Assembly (NCBI GenBank): GCA_027019085.1
Contig: JALUXG010000019.1
Coordinates: 1 to 64,000 of the forward strand
Source of the DNA: Rhodanobacteraceae bacterium
GTDB taxonomy: Bacteria; Pseudomonadota; Gammaproteobacteria; Xanthomonadales; Rhodanobacteraceae
Direction: 5' to 3'
Length of the DNA stretch: 64,000 bases
A program made the translations under genes and the position numbers. The notes beneath the pieces are model-generated. The model worked only from the letters and a program-made list of their open reading frames with translations. It was not told the DNA's origin and made no database searches. Within the stretch, counting starts at the first letter, position 1, and the number at the start of each line of letters is the position of its first letter. Positions 55,723-64,000 of this stretch are shown here, piece after piece.

Positions 55723-57729
55723 ATGAGCGAGACTGCAGTAACGTCGAATGCACCCGGTGTCGTTCTGTTGTTCGAGGATGCCGACCTGAGCGCACACCTG
55801 CGCAAGGCGTTGATCGATGCCGGCGCCCGTATCGTGCACGAAGGCCCGGCCAGCGAGGCATCGCGTGAAAACCCGGCAGTGACCGGCGCGGACGTGATCG
55901 TGGTCAATCTCGATGACCGCGCCGAAGCCTATCTCGACAGCCTGTACGAAATCATCGATGAAGGTCGTCAGCGGCTGGTGTTCAACGATGCCGAAGCATC
56001 CAGCGGATTGTCGGGCTGGGACCAGGCGCGCTGGGCACGACACCTGGCGGCCAAGCTGATGGATGCTCACGATGTGGATCCGCCGCGGCCTGCCCAGTCG
56101 CGCCCGGTGGAAACTGCAGTCACGGAACTTGCGCTGCCGGAGGAGGAAATGCCCGAGGCACCGGCAGATGAGGATTCGCCGGCAGCTGAAGGGGTGTCCG
56201 ACGTTGCAGCGGAAAGCAACCCGGACCTCACCGCCGAGCTGGAGGCCCTGCTGGCCGAAGACGGCGACCTGCTGGGCCGATTCGAGCAGGACACCACAGC
56301 CCGTCCCGCCGGGGACGTTGCGCTTTCTCTGGACGCAGTTGGCATGGATGCGCCGGAACAGGACGCGATGGCTGCCATTCCCGACCAGCTTGCATCTGCA
56401 GCCGGGATCGCCCCCGCGCCTGAGGATGCGTCCAACCAGGCCGAAGCGGTGTCCGGCAGTACCGAAACGACGGACAACCCGGCAGCGGAATCCGAAGCAC
56501 CCGATTCGGGGTCAAGCGAGGACGAATCGGCCTTCGAGGACACCCTGCGGATGTTCGACGAGGCGCTGGCCGAGCAGGAAGCTGTGCACGACGCAGATGA
56601 TGACGATGCGTTGGAGCAGGTCACCTGGTCGCCCGGTGAGCCCTCCATCGAAGATGCCTCCGGCGAGGAGACTCCGCGGGAATCGAAGAGCGCATCGACC
56701 ACGCCGGAAACTTCGAACGACGACATCGAATCAACGGAAGAAGCCGAAACCGATTCCGGCGAAAGCCCGTTTTCCCTGGTAGATCTCGATGACGTCCCTG
56801 CCGCTGACGCCGGGAGCAACAAGAAGGAAGCCTTGCAGGCACCCGAGGCCCCGGACTGGGAACTGGTCGATTTCGATGCCGATACACCGGACGATGACAC
56901 CGGGCAAAGCGTGGTCATCATGGACCAGGGCCATCGTGATGAGCCGGTTTCCGATCCAGCGGAGTTCGGCATCGAGAAACTCAGCGCCAGCGAGTATCTG
57001 GCGCCCGAGGATACCGGGGACGGTGCCGGGGCCGACATCGAGCCGGTCATGAGTCTGGAAATCGAGCCGATGGAGCAGGCGGTTGCCCCGAGTATCTCGA
57101 CGGGTACCGACAGTGACAAGCCGGATACCCTGTCCGAAGACGAGGATGAAGCGGTGGTCCGTCGCGTGGTGGTGGTGGCCGCCGGCAGCGGCGAGGAAGC
57201 ACGATCCAGTGTGCGCGACTTCGTGACGGCGCTGGAGCGGATTCCCGATGCCGTCATGCTGGGCATCATCCACCAGCAGGCGGACGACGACCTCGAGGCC
57301 CTGGCGCAGGAGCTCGATGCCATCCATGACGATTTCGCTGTGCATGTCGCGACACCACGGGAGCGGGTCCGACCCGGACAGATGCTGCTGGTGCCGGCAG
57401 GCCGCATCGCCATCCTGCGGCGCAGCGGAACACTGGCGCTGTCGGAGGCGCAGGAGCATGCGTTGGCCAGCCCGTCCATCGACCTGAGCCTGACACGCCT
57501 GGCGCAGGCATTCGGTCCCGATGTATTGGCCATCGTGCTGGCCGGTGATGCCATCGATGCACTGGCTGGCGCCCAGGCGATACGCGACGGTGGCGGCGCG
57601 GTCTGGGCCCTGGATCCGGACGTCTGCAGCGACAACACCATGGTGGCCGTCATCGGCGAGGAGCACCTGGCTCAGCACACCGGTACAGTTGCCGAGTTGG
57701 CCGCACGCCTGATCGAGGAAGGATCATGA
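55723..57729 (+). CDS. Large ChpB-like protein: receiver-like N-terminus, acidic linker, CheB-type methylesterase-like C-terminus
   Basis: A 668-residue protein in three parts. Residues 1-110 resemble a receiver (VVLLFEDADL, VIVVNLDD) but lack the usual Lys motif. Residues about 115-470 are a low-complexity linker very rich in D, E, A and S. The last 190 residues resemble the CheB methylesterase: S489 in AAGSGEE, H517 in GIIHQQ and D612 in LAGDAIDA lie where the Ser-His-Asp triad is expected, though the Ser is shifted by one position. It would demethylate PilJ. The start is seven bases after chpA and the stop overlaps the next gene. Confidence 0.75.
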   Translation: MSETAVTSNAPGVVLLFEDADLSAHLRKALIDAGARIVHEGPASEASRENPAVTGADVIVVNLDDRAEAYLDSLYEIIDEGRQRLVFNDAEASSGLSGWDQARWARHLAAKLMDAHDVDPPRPAQSRPVETAVTELALPEEEMPEAPADEDSPAAEGVSDVAAESNPDLTAELEALLAEDGDLLGRFEQDTTARPAGDVALSLDAVGMDAPEQDAMAAIPDQLASAAGIAPAPEDASNQAEAVSGSTETTDNPAAESEAPDSGSSEDESAFEDTLRMFDEALAEQEAVHDADDDDALEQVTWSPGEPSIEDASGEETPRESKSASTTPETSNDDIESTEEAETDSGESPFSLVDLDDVPAADAGSNKKEALQAPEAPDWELVDFDADTPDDDTGQSVVIMDQGHRDEPVSDPAEFGIEKLSASEYLAPEDTGDGAGADIEPVMSLEIEPMEQAVAPSISTGTDSDKPDTLSEDEDEAVVRRVVVVAAGSGEEARSSVRDFVTALERIPDAVMLGIIHQQADDDLEALAQELDAIHDDFAVHVATPRERVRPGQMLLVPAGRIAILRRSGTLALSEAQEHALASPSIDLSLTRLAQAFGPDVLAIVLAGDAIDALAGAQAIRDGGGAVWALDPDVCSDNTMVAVIGEEHLAQHTGTVAELAARLIEEGS

Positions 57730-58196
57730 ACAGCCTGCAGACCCGCGAAATCCGGGGCGTACTGATTACCGTCAGCGGCGGCCGCCTGCTGCTGCCCAAT
57801 GCCAGCGTCAGCGAAGTCATCACGTTGTCATCACCCGAGCCGGTCGTCGATGCACCAGCCTGGTTGCTGGGTCGGGTCGGCTGGCGAGGCTGGCGTGTGC
57901 CGCTGATTTCCTTCCCCAGACTGGTGGGCTGGAACGAAGATGGCGGCGCACTGAACTCGCGTGTGGCCATCATCAAGGCCCTGGGCGGCAACGCGCGCCT
58001 GCCGTTTTTCGCCATGGTCACCCAGGGCTTCCCGCGCCTGACGGCGCTCAACGAGGATGTCGTGGTTCCCATGGGCGGCGATGAACCACTGCCAGACGGT
58101 ATCAGCGCACGGGTGATGGTACGCGACGATGAAGCCTGCATTCCCGACCTGGCAGCCATCGAACGGCAGGTTGCCGAAGCCATCGCAATCGCCTGA
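57726..58196 (+). CDS. CheW-like protein, ChpC type
   Basis: A 156-residue protein with a CheW fold: IRGVLITVSGGRLLLPNASVSEVI at the start, WLLGRVGWRGWRVPLISFPRL in the middle and an acidic end. ChpC links additional inputs to ChpA in Pseudomonas. Its ATG overlaps the stop of the preceding gene by four bases. It ends the Pil-Chp operon; a convergent gene follows after 61 bases. Confidence 0.85.
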   Translation: MNSLQTREIRGVLITVSGGRLLLPNASVSEVITLSSPEPVVDAPAWLLGRVGWRGWRVPLISFPRLVGWNEDGGALNSRVAIIKALGGNARLPFFAMVTQGFPRLTALNEDVVVPMGGDEPLPDGISARVMVRDDEACIPDLAAIERQVAEAIAIA

Positions 58197-58257
58197 AAGC
58201 CGGAAGTCCAGGCCGCAGCGAGGCGAGCGGCGGCAGTTCGGGCAGCGGGTCATTCAC

Positions 58258-58992
58258 TCACAGGTCGCCGTGCAGCGCCTGCATGGCGGCAATGGCTGCC
58301 AGCCCCGCGGTTTCGGTGCGCAACACGCGCGGGCCCAGTTGCAGCGTCTCGAAACCGGCGCCCTGCAAGGTCGACAGATCGCGTTGGCTCCAGCCCCCTT
58401 CCGGACCCACGGCCACGCTTGCACGGGCGCTCACCCAGGCGCGCTCGGCCAGACGCGCCCCCGAATCCGGTGACAGCACCAGGCGTTGCGTGTCCTGCCC
58501 GGCCTGTGCGGTTATCCACTCGTCCAGAGGCCTCAGCGGTTCCATGAGCGGCAAGCGCGCCCGGCCCGACTGCTCGCAGGCGGATGCGGCCACGGCGCGC
58601 CAATGGTCAAGGCGCTTGTCCGCGCGGCGTGCATCGAGACGCACCTCGCTGCGCTCGCTCAGCACGGGCACGATGCGGGCGATACCCAGCTCGGTCGCCT
58701 TCTGCACGATCCAGTCCATTTTCTCGCCACGTGCAACAGCCTGCACCAGAGTCAGGGTCAGCGGCGATTCGTTGCCGACCTCGGTGCAGGCGTTCACGCG
58801 CACGCGTGCGCTGCGTCGGTCGGAATGTTCGATGATGCAGGCATAATCGCAGCCGTCGCCATTGAACAGCGTCAATGCATCACCGGTGCGCAGGCGCAGC
58901 ACACGCAGCGCATGGTCCGCGGCGGCATCGGGCAAGGCCAGTTGCGAGCCGGCCTGGAGTGCGGTGTCCACATACAGTCGAATCGTGCGCAT
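58258..58992 (-). CDS. rsmE: 16S rRNA (uracil-1498-N3)-methyltransferase
   Basis: A 244-residue SPOUT-class methyltransferase that modifies U1498 of 16S rRNA. The N-terminal PUA-like part has AADHALRVLRLRTGDALTLFNG. The knot region has KATELGIARIVPVLSERSEV, VAVGPEGGWSQRDL and GPRVLRTETAGLAAI. The ribosome site is in CAGGAACACC. It follows the glycosyltransferase gene by 27 bases on the same strand. Confidence 0.95.
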   Translation of the reverse strand: MRTIRLYVDTALQAGSQLALPDAAADHALRVLRLRTGDALTLFNGDGCDYACIIEHSDRRSARVRVNACTEVGNESPLTLTLVQAVARGEKMDWIVQKATELGIARIVPVLSERSEVRLDARRADKRLDHWRAVAASACEQSGRARLPLMEPLRPLDEWITAQAGQDTQRLVLSPDSGARLAERAWVSARASVAVGPEGGWSQRDLSTLQGAGFETLQLGPRVLRTETAGLAAIAAMQALHGDL

Positions 58993-59019
58993 GACAGGTG
59001 TTCCTGGGAACGGCGGGAA

Positions 59020-61155
59020 TCAATCGGCCCGGAAGCTCGTGGTGGCGGTGTGCCCGGCCCCCTGCAGCACACGCTGCAGGGTGGTGGCCGCGGCCTCGGG
59101 GGAAAAATGCCGGCGCACGTTTTCCATGCCGCCGTCGGACAGGCGCCACCACAGCGCCGGGTCGCGATAGACCTCCAGAACTGCTGACGCGAAGGCATCG
59201 GCATCCGCGGCAAGGCGCACGTCATCGCCATCGCGCAGATGCATGCCCTCGGCGGCGACAGGGGTGGCCACCACGGGGACGCCGTAACTCATGGCCATGT
59301 TGACCTTGCCCTTGACGCCGGCGCCGAAGCGCAGGGGCGCGACGGATACCCGGCAGACATTCATGAACGGTGCGAGCTCGGCCACCCGGCCATGGAACAC
59401 CAGCCCCGCCCCGGCCAGGGCGCGGCGTGCGGTGTCGGGCACGTCACCCAGCACGTGCAAGACGATGTCGGGCACTTGCTGGCGGATGCGCGGCAGGATA
59501 TCGCGTGACAGCCAGTCCATGGCGTCGGCATTGGGCGGGTGGCCATGGCCACCGAGGAAGAGCAGGTCGCGGCGCTCCTCGAAGCCCGCGTGACGCCCGT
59601 GCACGCGATGGATGTTGGACACGATCTCGATGTGTGCGGCAGGCATGGCGCGCGCCAGAAGATCGCGCTCGACCGGGCTGACCACGAAAGTGACGTCGCA
59701 GGCCGCCACCAGCGCCAGCTCCCTGCGGCGCGTGATTGCGGCCCGTCGCGCCAGCCGGGTATCGCTTGCAGCCTCCGCGGCGCGCGCCTCGCGCAGAAAG
59801 TGCAGGTCCACGGTATCGAACAGCACCCGGGCCCGTGGCGCGTGCTGCCGCACCAGATCGAGCCAGGTGGCGGCGCTGGCGGCGCGGCACAGCATGACCG
59901 CATCGATGCTGGCGCCGTGTCGCCGCAGCCAGCGTGCAAGACCGTCGGGCAGTACCTGCACGCCGAGCGCGCCCAGGCGGTCCACTGCCGGCGACGGCAC
60001 ACGCCCGTCCTCGGGCATGAAGATCACCTGCCAGCCCATGCCGTGCAGCAGCGCGAACAGCTCGCACAGGCGCAGCGAACCGGAATCCCGGGACGGTTCC
60101 GGCATCGTGCTGTCGACCACCAGCATGCGACCACGCGCATAACGTCGCAGTGCCGTTTCAATCGGTGATCCTGGCGCGGCATGTGACGCCAGCACATCTC
60201 GATGACGGGCCACAAAACGGTCCCGGTTGATGGCCTGGTGGCGCTTGACGCCATGAGTGGTGTCGGTGCCCGCAGTGCCGCCCTCGTCGTGCACCACCAG
60301 GCTGTCGGGCGCATACAGTACGCGAAGGCCGAGCGCGCGCACGCGCATGGCCAGGTCGCTGTCCTCGTAGTAGGCCGGTGCGTAGTGGGCATCGAAACCG
60401 CCCAGGCGCTCGAAAAGGCTGCGCTCGATCAGCAGGCTGGCCCCGGAGACATAATCCACTTCGCGCCGGAACCGGAATGGCAAGGCATCGCGTCCCTCGA
60501 ACCTGCCGATGTTGGCTGCGCTGCCATCGCGGTAGAGCAGTCCCCCGGCTTCCTGCAGGTGGCCATCGGGATAGACCAGGCGGCTGCCGGCGATGCCGCA
60601 TGCCGGTTCCTCGCGTGCGCAGGCAAGCAGGGCGTCCAGCCATCCGGGCTGGACAAGGGTGTCGTTGTTGAGGAAATGCAGCCACCGGCCACGAGCCATC
60701 GCGGCGCCGTCGTTGCAACTGGCGATGAAGCCGCGGTTGTCCGCATGCGTGAGCACGCGCAGGCCTTCCACCCGGTGCAGGGCCTGGTCCGTGTCGTCGG
60801 TCGAGGCATCGTCGACCACGATCACCTCGAAGGCGGTGTGCGCCCCGTGGCGGGCGATCGCATGCAGACAGGCCAGGGTACGGGCGCGCTGCCCGTAGGC
60901 CGGAATGATCACCGAGACTTCGGGAGTATCCGAAACCGGCAGGACAAAGTGCGAGGGCACATCTTCCCGTGGGCCCAGATCCAGGCCCGGGTCGTGACGG
61001 GTCGGTGGACGCAGTACCTGGCCGATGCGCACCAGGGTAGCGCGCCATCCGCGATGCGTCAGACTGATGCGGATGCGGTGCAGGCGCTGTTGCCACAGGC
61101 GTATCCGCCAGTGAACCTGCCGGTTCCCGTTACCGCCTCCCTTTTGCCCGAACAT
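59020..61155 (-). CDS. Two-domain glycosyltransferase (GT2 + GT4)
   Basis: A 711-residue protein from the ATG at 61155 (MFGQKGGG). Residues about 80-300 are a GT2/GT-A domain: VSVIIPAYGQ, VVDDASTDDTDQ and FLNNDTLVQPGW as the metal-binding region, then YYEDSDLAMRVRALG. The second half (about 375-700) is a GT4/GT-B domain: LFLGGHGHPPNADAMDWL, APLRFGAGVKGKVNMAMSYG and VATPVAAEGM. Such fusions build surface polysaccharides or glycosylate pili. No other polysaccharide genes are in the window, so the product is unknown. It is likely co-transcribed with rsmE. Confidence 0.88.
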   Translation of the reverse strand: MFGQKGGGNGNRQVHWRIRLWQQRLHRIRISLTHRGWRATLVRIGQVLRPPTRHDPGLDLGPREDVPSHFVLPVSDTPEVSVIIPAYGQRARTLACLHAIARHGAHTAFEVIVVDDASTDDTDQALHRVEGLRVLTHADNRGFIASCNDGAAMARGRWLHFLNNDTLVQPGWLDALLACAREEPACGIAGSRLVYPDGHLQEAGGLLYRDGSAANIGRFEGRDALPFRFRREVDYVSGASLLIERSLFERLGGFDAHYAPAYYEDSDLAMRVRALGLRVLYAPDSLVVHDEGGTAGTDTTHGVKRHQAINRDRFVARHRDVLASHAAPGSPIETALRRYARGRMLVVDSTMPEPSRDSGSLRLCELFALLHGMGWQVIFMPEDGRVPSPAVDRLGALGVQVLPDGLARWLRRHGASIDAVMLCRAASAATWLDLVRQHAPRARVLFDTVDLHFLREARAAEAASDTRLARRAAITRRRELALVAACDVTFVVSPVERDLLARAMPAAHIEIVSNIHRVHGRHAGFEERRDLLFLGGHGHPPNADAMDWLSRDILPRIRQQVPDIVLHVLGDVPDTARRALAGAGLVFHGRVAELAPFMNVCRVSVAPLRFGAGVKGKVNMAMSYGVPVVATPVAAEGMHLRDGDDVRLAADADAFASAVLEVYRDPALWWRLSDGGMENVRRHFSPEAAATTLQRVLQGAGHTATTSFRAD

Positions 61156-61232
61156 GGCCCCACCGCCTGCATTCCGATGCGGCATTGTACGGGTATGCCG
61201 AGCCGGGCCGCACGTCTCGCAACCATTGCCCG

Positions 61233-63614
61233 ATGGAAGCAACATCGTGTTCGTCCGCGTACACTTGGGCGCTGCGATACCGACGCAAACGTACCTTGAG
61301 CACATCCCAACCGACCCGTCACCCGTTTCGTGCCGCCTGGCGCGTGCTGCGCATTCCGTTCTGGCTGGGCCTGGGCTTTGGCCTGGGCTTCGTGCTGCCG
61401 TACATCCTGGTCCTCAATGCCCGCGTGCAGGCGCGCTTTGACGACCTGGTGTTTTCGGTGCCCACGCGCGTTTATGCCCGTCCGTTGCCCCTGCGCGCGG
61501 GCGAGCCGATGAATCCCGGCACGCTGCAGCTCGAGCTGAGCTTCGCCGGATACACCCGGGACGCCCACGGCCGCGTGCCCGGCACCTGGACGGGAGGTGG
61601 CGGTCGCTACCTGATCGCCTCGCGCGGCTATGTCGGACCGGAAGGTGGCGAACTGCCGCAGCGCATCCGCGTGACGCTGGATGCCGGATCCATTTCCTCG
61701 GTGACACGCGCCAGTGACGGCAAGGCGATCAGCCTGACGCATCTGGATCCGGCACGTATCGCCACGCTGTACGGCGCGCGCCAGGAAGAACGACGCCTGG
61801 TTACTCTGACCCAGGTGCCGCCGTTGCTGGTCACCGGGCTGCAGGCCGTCGAGGATCGCGATTTCAAGCACCACATCGGTATCGACTTCAGCGCCATCGC
61901 GCGTGCCATGTGGGCCAATCTGCGTGCCGGGGCCGTGGTGCAGGGCGGTTCGACCCTGACCCAGCAGCTGGCGCGCAACCTGTTCCTGACCCGCAACCAG
62001 ACCCTGGTCCGCAAGATCAATGAAGCCCTGCTGGCGATGCTGATGGAGGCGCACTACAGCAAGGGACGCATCCTGCAGGCCTACATCAACGAGGTGTTCC
62101 TCGGACAGCTCGGCAGCCAGGCGGTGCACGGCTTCGCTGCCGCCAGCGAGTTCTATTTCGGTCGCCGGTTGCAGACCCTGCGTCCGCAGGAAATTGCCCT
62201 GCTGATCGGCCTGGTGCGCGGGCCGAGCTATTACGATCCGCGCCGTTTCCCCGAACGGGCACTCAAGCGTCGCAACCGGGTGCTGGACGAGTTCTACCAG
62301 ACCGGCCTGATCGACGAGGCGGTCCTGCGCCATGCCCGCAGTCAGCCGCTGGGCGTGGTGGCGCAACCGCAACTGGCGCGTGACCGCTTTCCGGCCTTCA
62401 TGGACCTGGTGCGCAAGCAGATCACGAGTGATTTCGACCAGCAGACCCTGCGCAAGGACGGCCTTTCCATCTTCACCACGCTCGACCCGGCTGCGCAGCT
62501 GGGTGCGGAGAAAGCCGTCGGGCGCACGCTCGATGGCATGGGTCGCAAGGGGCGCGATCTGCAGGCCGCGGTGGTGGTGACCGATCCGCACAACGGCCAT
62601 GTGCTGGCCATGGTCGGCGGGCGCGATCCGGGCCAGCCCGGTTTCAATCGTGCGCTCGATGCCCACCGTCCGGTGGGCTCGATCATCAAGCCGTTCGTGT
62701 ACCTGGTGGCGCTGGCGCAGCCGGGCCACTGGTCGCTGGCCACGCTGCTGGACGACGAGCCGGTGAACCTGCGCCAGCCCAACGGCAAAGTGTGGTCCCC
62801 GCAAAACGACGACCATGTTGCGCACGGCCAGGTGCCGCTGGTCGATGCGCTGGTCAACTCCTGGAACCTGGCCACGGTGCACCTGGGCCTGCAGGTGGGT
62901 GTCGGCAAGGTGCGCCGCTTTCTTCAGTCCTTCGGACTTCAGCGGGTCAATCCCAATCCGTCGCTGCTGCTGGGCGCGATTGACCTGTCGCCCGCCCAAG
63001 TGGCGCATCTGTACCAGTACCTGGCTTCGGGCGGCCATGCGATACCGCTGCTGGCGGTCGACGGGGTGCTCGATGCGCACGGCAAGACCATCAAGCGCTA
63101 CACCGTGCGCAGCGGTCCCAGTGACTACCATGCCGCCGTGGAGCTGATCACCTACGCCATGCAGCAGGTGGTCGAGCGAGGCACGGCCAGCGCCATCGTC
63201 AAACAGGGTCTGGGCGCGCTGCATGCCGCGGGCAAGACCGGCACCAGCGACGGCCAGCGCGACAGCTGGTTCGCCGGCTTCACCGGCAACCGGCTGGCGG
63301 TGGTGTGGGTGGGGCGCGACGACAACCGGCCCACCGGACTGTGGGGTTCCTCGGGCGCGCTGAAGGTGTGGATCGACCTGTTCCGGCACCTGCCCGCCGC
63401 GCCGCTCGATGTGCAGCCCGATGCCAGCCTGCAGTTCGCCTGGATCGACCCCCGCACCGGCCACCAGACCGAAGCCCAGTGCGAAGGGGCGCGCCAGTTG
63501 CCCTTCATCACCGGCTACCTTCCCACCGCGCACGACAGCTGTTTCTGGCAGCGCGTGCGTGACCTGTTCCGTGATCGCAGCCCGGCGTCGACCCCCGATG
63601 TCCCACAACACTGA
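61233..63614 (+). CDS. mrcB: Penicillin-binding protein 1B (bifunctional peptidoglycan synthase)
   Basis: About 793 residues from the ATG at 61233; a TTG at 61296 is also possible and no ribosome site decides. One N-terminal membrane helix (about 38-60) is followed by a UB2H-like region. The GT51 glycosyltransferase has its catalytic Glu at E207 in AVEDRDFKHH and the motif GGSTLTQQLARNLFL. The transpeptidase has the serine S483 in GSIIK, SWN, and KTGTS from K668. Both activities look intact. It polymerises and cross-links peptidoglycan. Divergent from the glycosyltransferase gene; its stop lies inside the next gene. Confidence 0.95.
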   Translation: MEATSCSSAYTWALRYRRKRTLSTSQPTRHPFRAAWRVLRIPFWLGLGFGLGFVLPYILVLNARVQARFDDLVFSVPTRVYARPLPLRAGEPMNPGTLQLELSFAGYTRDAHGRVPGTWTGGGGRYLIASRGYVGPEGGELPQRIRVTLDAGSISSVTRASDGKAISLTHLDPARIATLYGARQEERRLVTLTQVPPLLVTGLQAVEDRDFKHHIGIDFSAIARAMWANLRAGAVVQGGSTLTQQLARNLFLTRNQTLVRKINEALLAMLMEAHYSKGRILQAYINEVFLGQLGSQAVHGFAAASEFYFGRRLQTLRPQEIALLIGLVRGPSYYDPRRFPERALKRRNRVLDEFYQTGLIDEAVLRHARSQPLGVVAQPQLARDRFPAFMDLVRKQITSDFDQQTLRKDGLSIFTTLDPAAQLGAEKAVGRTLDGMGRKGRDLQAAVVVTDPHNGHVLAMVGGRDPGQPGFNRALDAHRPVGSIIKPFVYLVALAQPGHWSLATLLDDEPVNLRQPNGKVWSPQNDDHVAHGQVPLVDALVNSWNLATVHLGLQVGVGKVRRFLQSFGLQRVNPNPSLLLGAIDLSPAQVAHLYQYLASGGHAIPLLAVDGVLDAHGKTIKRYTVRSGPSDYHAAVELITYAMQQVVERGTASAIVKQGLGALHAAGKTGTSDGQRDSWFAGFTGNRLAVVWVGRDDNRPTGLWGSSGALKVWIDLFRHLPAAPLDVQPDASLQFAWIDPRTGHQTEAQCEGARQLPFITGYLPTAHDSCFWQRVRDLFRDRSPASTPDVPQH

Positions 63615-64000
63615 CCGGGCCGGCTGGGTGTTCGCACTGGCCCTGCTGCTGGCCGCCTGCACCCATGTTCCACCCGCACCACCCGCACCTGATGTCCAGG
63701 CCATGGTGGCCGATATCGATCTGGCCGGTCAGCGCGATACCTCGCCGCTGCAGGTCGTGCCCTTGCGCGATCCGGGCGTGACGCGCCTTCTGGCCCAGGC
63801 CGCACAGGCGCGCAAACAGGGGCAGTTCGCGCGGGCCGCCAGTCTGCTCGATGCCGCGTTGAAACACGACCCCTCGGCGCCGGGCATCCTGCAGGCGCGC
63901 GCGGAAATCGCCGTGCTGCGCCGGCATTATCAACATGCCGAAGCCCTGGCACGCCGTTCCTACGCGCTGGGACCGAAACTGGGCAGCTTGTGCATGCGCA
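63598..64000 (+). CDS. TPR-type lipoprotein, cut by the window end; LpoP-like candidate
   Basis: The first 134 residues are visible. The ATG at 63598 lies inside mrcB and overlaps its end by 17 bases. A short signal peptide ends in LLAAC (Cys21). A Pro-rich stretch follows (THVPPAPPAPD), and from about residue 65 helix pairs of tetratricopeptide type (ARKQGQFARAASLLDAALKHDPSAP). In Pseudomonas the PBP1b activator LpoP is a TPR lipoprotein, and in several gammaproteobacteria its gene adjoins the PBP1b gene. The position and domains fit; the C-terminus is outside the window. Confidence 0.7.
   Translation, partial: MSHNTDRAGWVFALALLLAACTHVPPAPPAPDVQAMVADIDLAGQRDTSPLQVVPLRDPGVTRLLAQAAQARKQGQFARAASLLDAALKHDPSAPGILQARAEIAVLRRHYQHAEALARRSYALGPKLGSLCMR

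Noticed and set aside
61059-63704. An 881-codon open frame antisense to mrcB
   Set aside because: It lies fully opposite a conserved gene with all catalytic motifs, has no recognisable domain, and is the kind of long shadow frame expected in high-GC DNA.

Overview
The window is GC-rich proteobacterial chromosome. Gene content and order point to a gammaproteobacterium of the Lysobacterales (Xanthomonadales), probably Rhodanobacteraceae: an H-NS-like protein of the Xanthomonas type, gshB-tonB-yqgE-ruvX-pyrB divergent from pilGHIJ-chpA, pilT-pilU beside proC-yggT, and GGGACTC heptamer repeats. The family assignment is an inference from content; no marker gene was compared.

Left edge (1-1340): a fragment of an IS5-type transposase cut by a complete IS3-family element with a visible -1 frameshift site. 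Then 1341-17217 holds the most unusual locus. A sigma54 promoter with upstream palindromic sites precedes a membrane-fusion protein, one MacB/LolD-like ATPase, eight FtsX/MacB-type permeases arranged as four A/B pairs, and a sigma54-dependent response regulator with its histidine kinase. It reads as one long, probably self-regulated envelope export or envelope-sensing operon.

17289-24518: a ThrE-type exporter, an H-NS-like protein, proS, a DUF4124 protein, pssA, a HolD-like candidate, rimI and a SAM methyltransferase. 24539-31 kb: valS, hemE, a WGR protein, an ECF sigma factor with its ChrR-type zinc anti-sigma factor, aroB and aroK. 32-37.5 kb: a YeeZ-like dehydratase, a glycerate-kinase-like P-loop kinase, pdxH, an orphan BtuF-like protein, a DUF4426 protein, a degenerate K+-channel-like protein, yggT and proC.

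37.7-40.1 kb: pilT and pilU, the retraction ATPases of type IV pili. 40.2-45.8 kb (minus strand): a large lipoprotein, then pyrB, ruvX, yqgE, tonB and gshB packed as one operon. 46.2-58.2 kb: the complete Pil-Chp chemosensory operon (pilG, pilH, pilI, pilJ, a 1954-residue chpA/pilL with six Hpt-like segments, a large chpB-like protein and a chpC-like CheW protein), without pilK. The window ends with rsmE, a two-domain glycosyltransferase, mrcB (PBP1b) and the start of a TPR lipoprotein that overlaps mrcB and resembles an LpoP-type activator.
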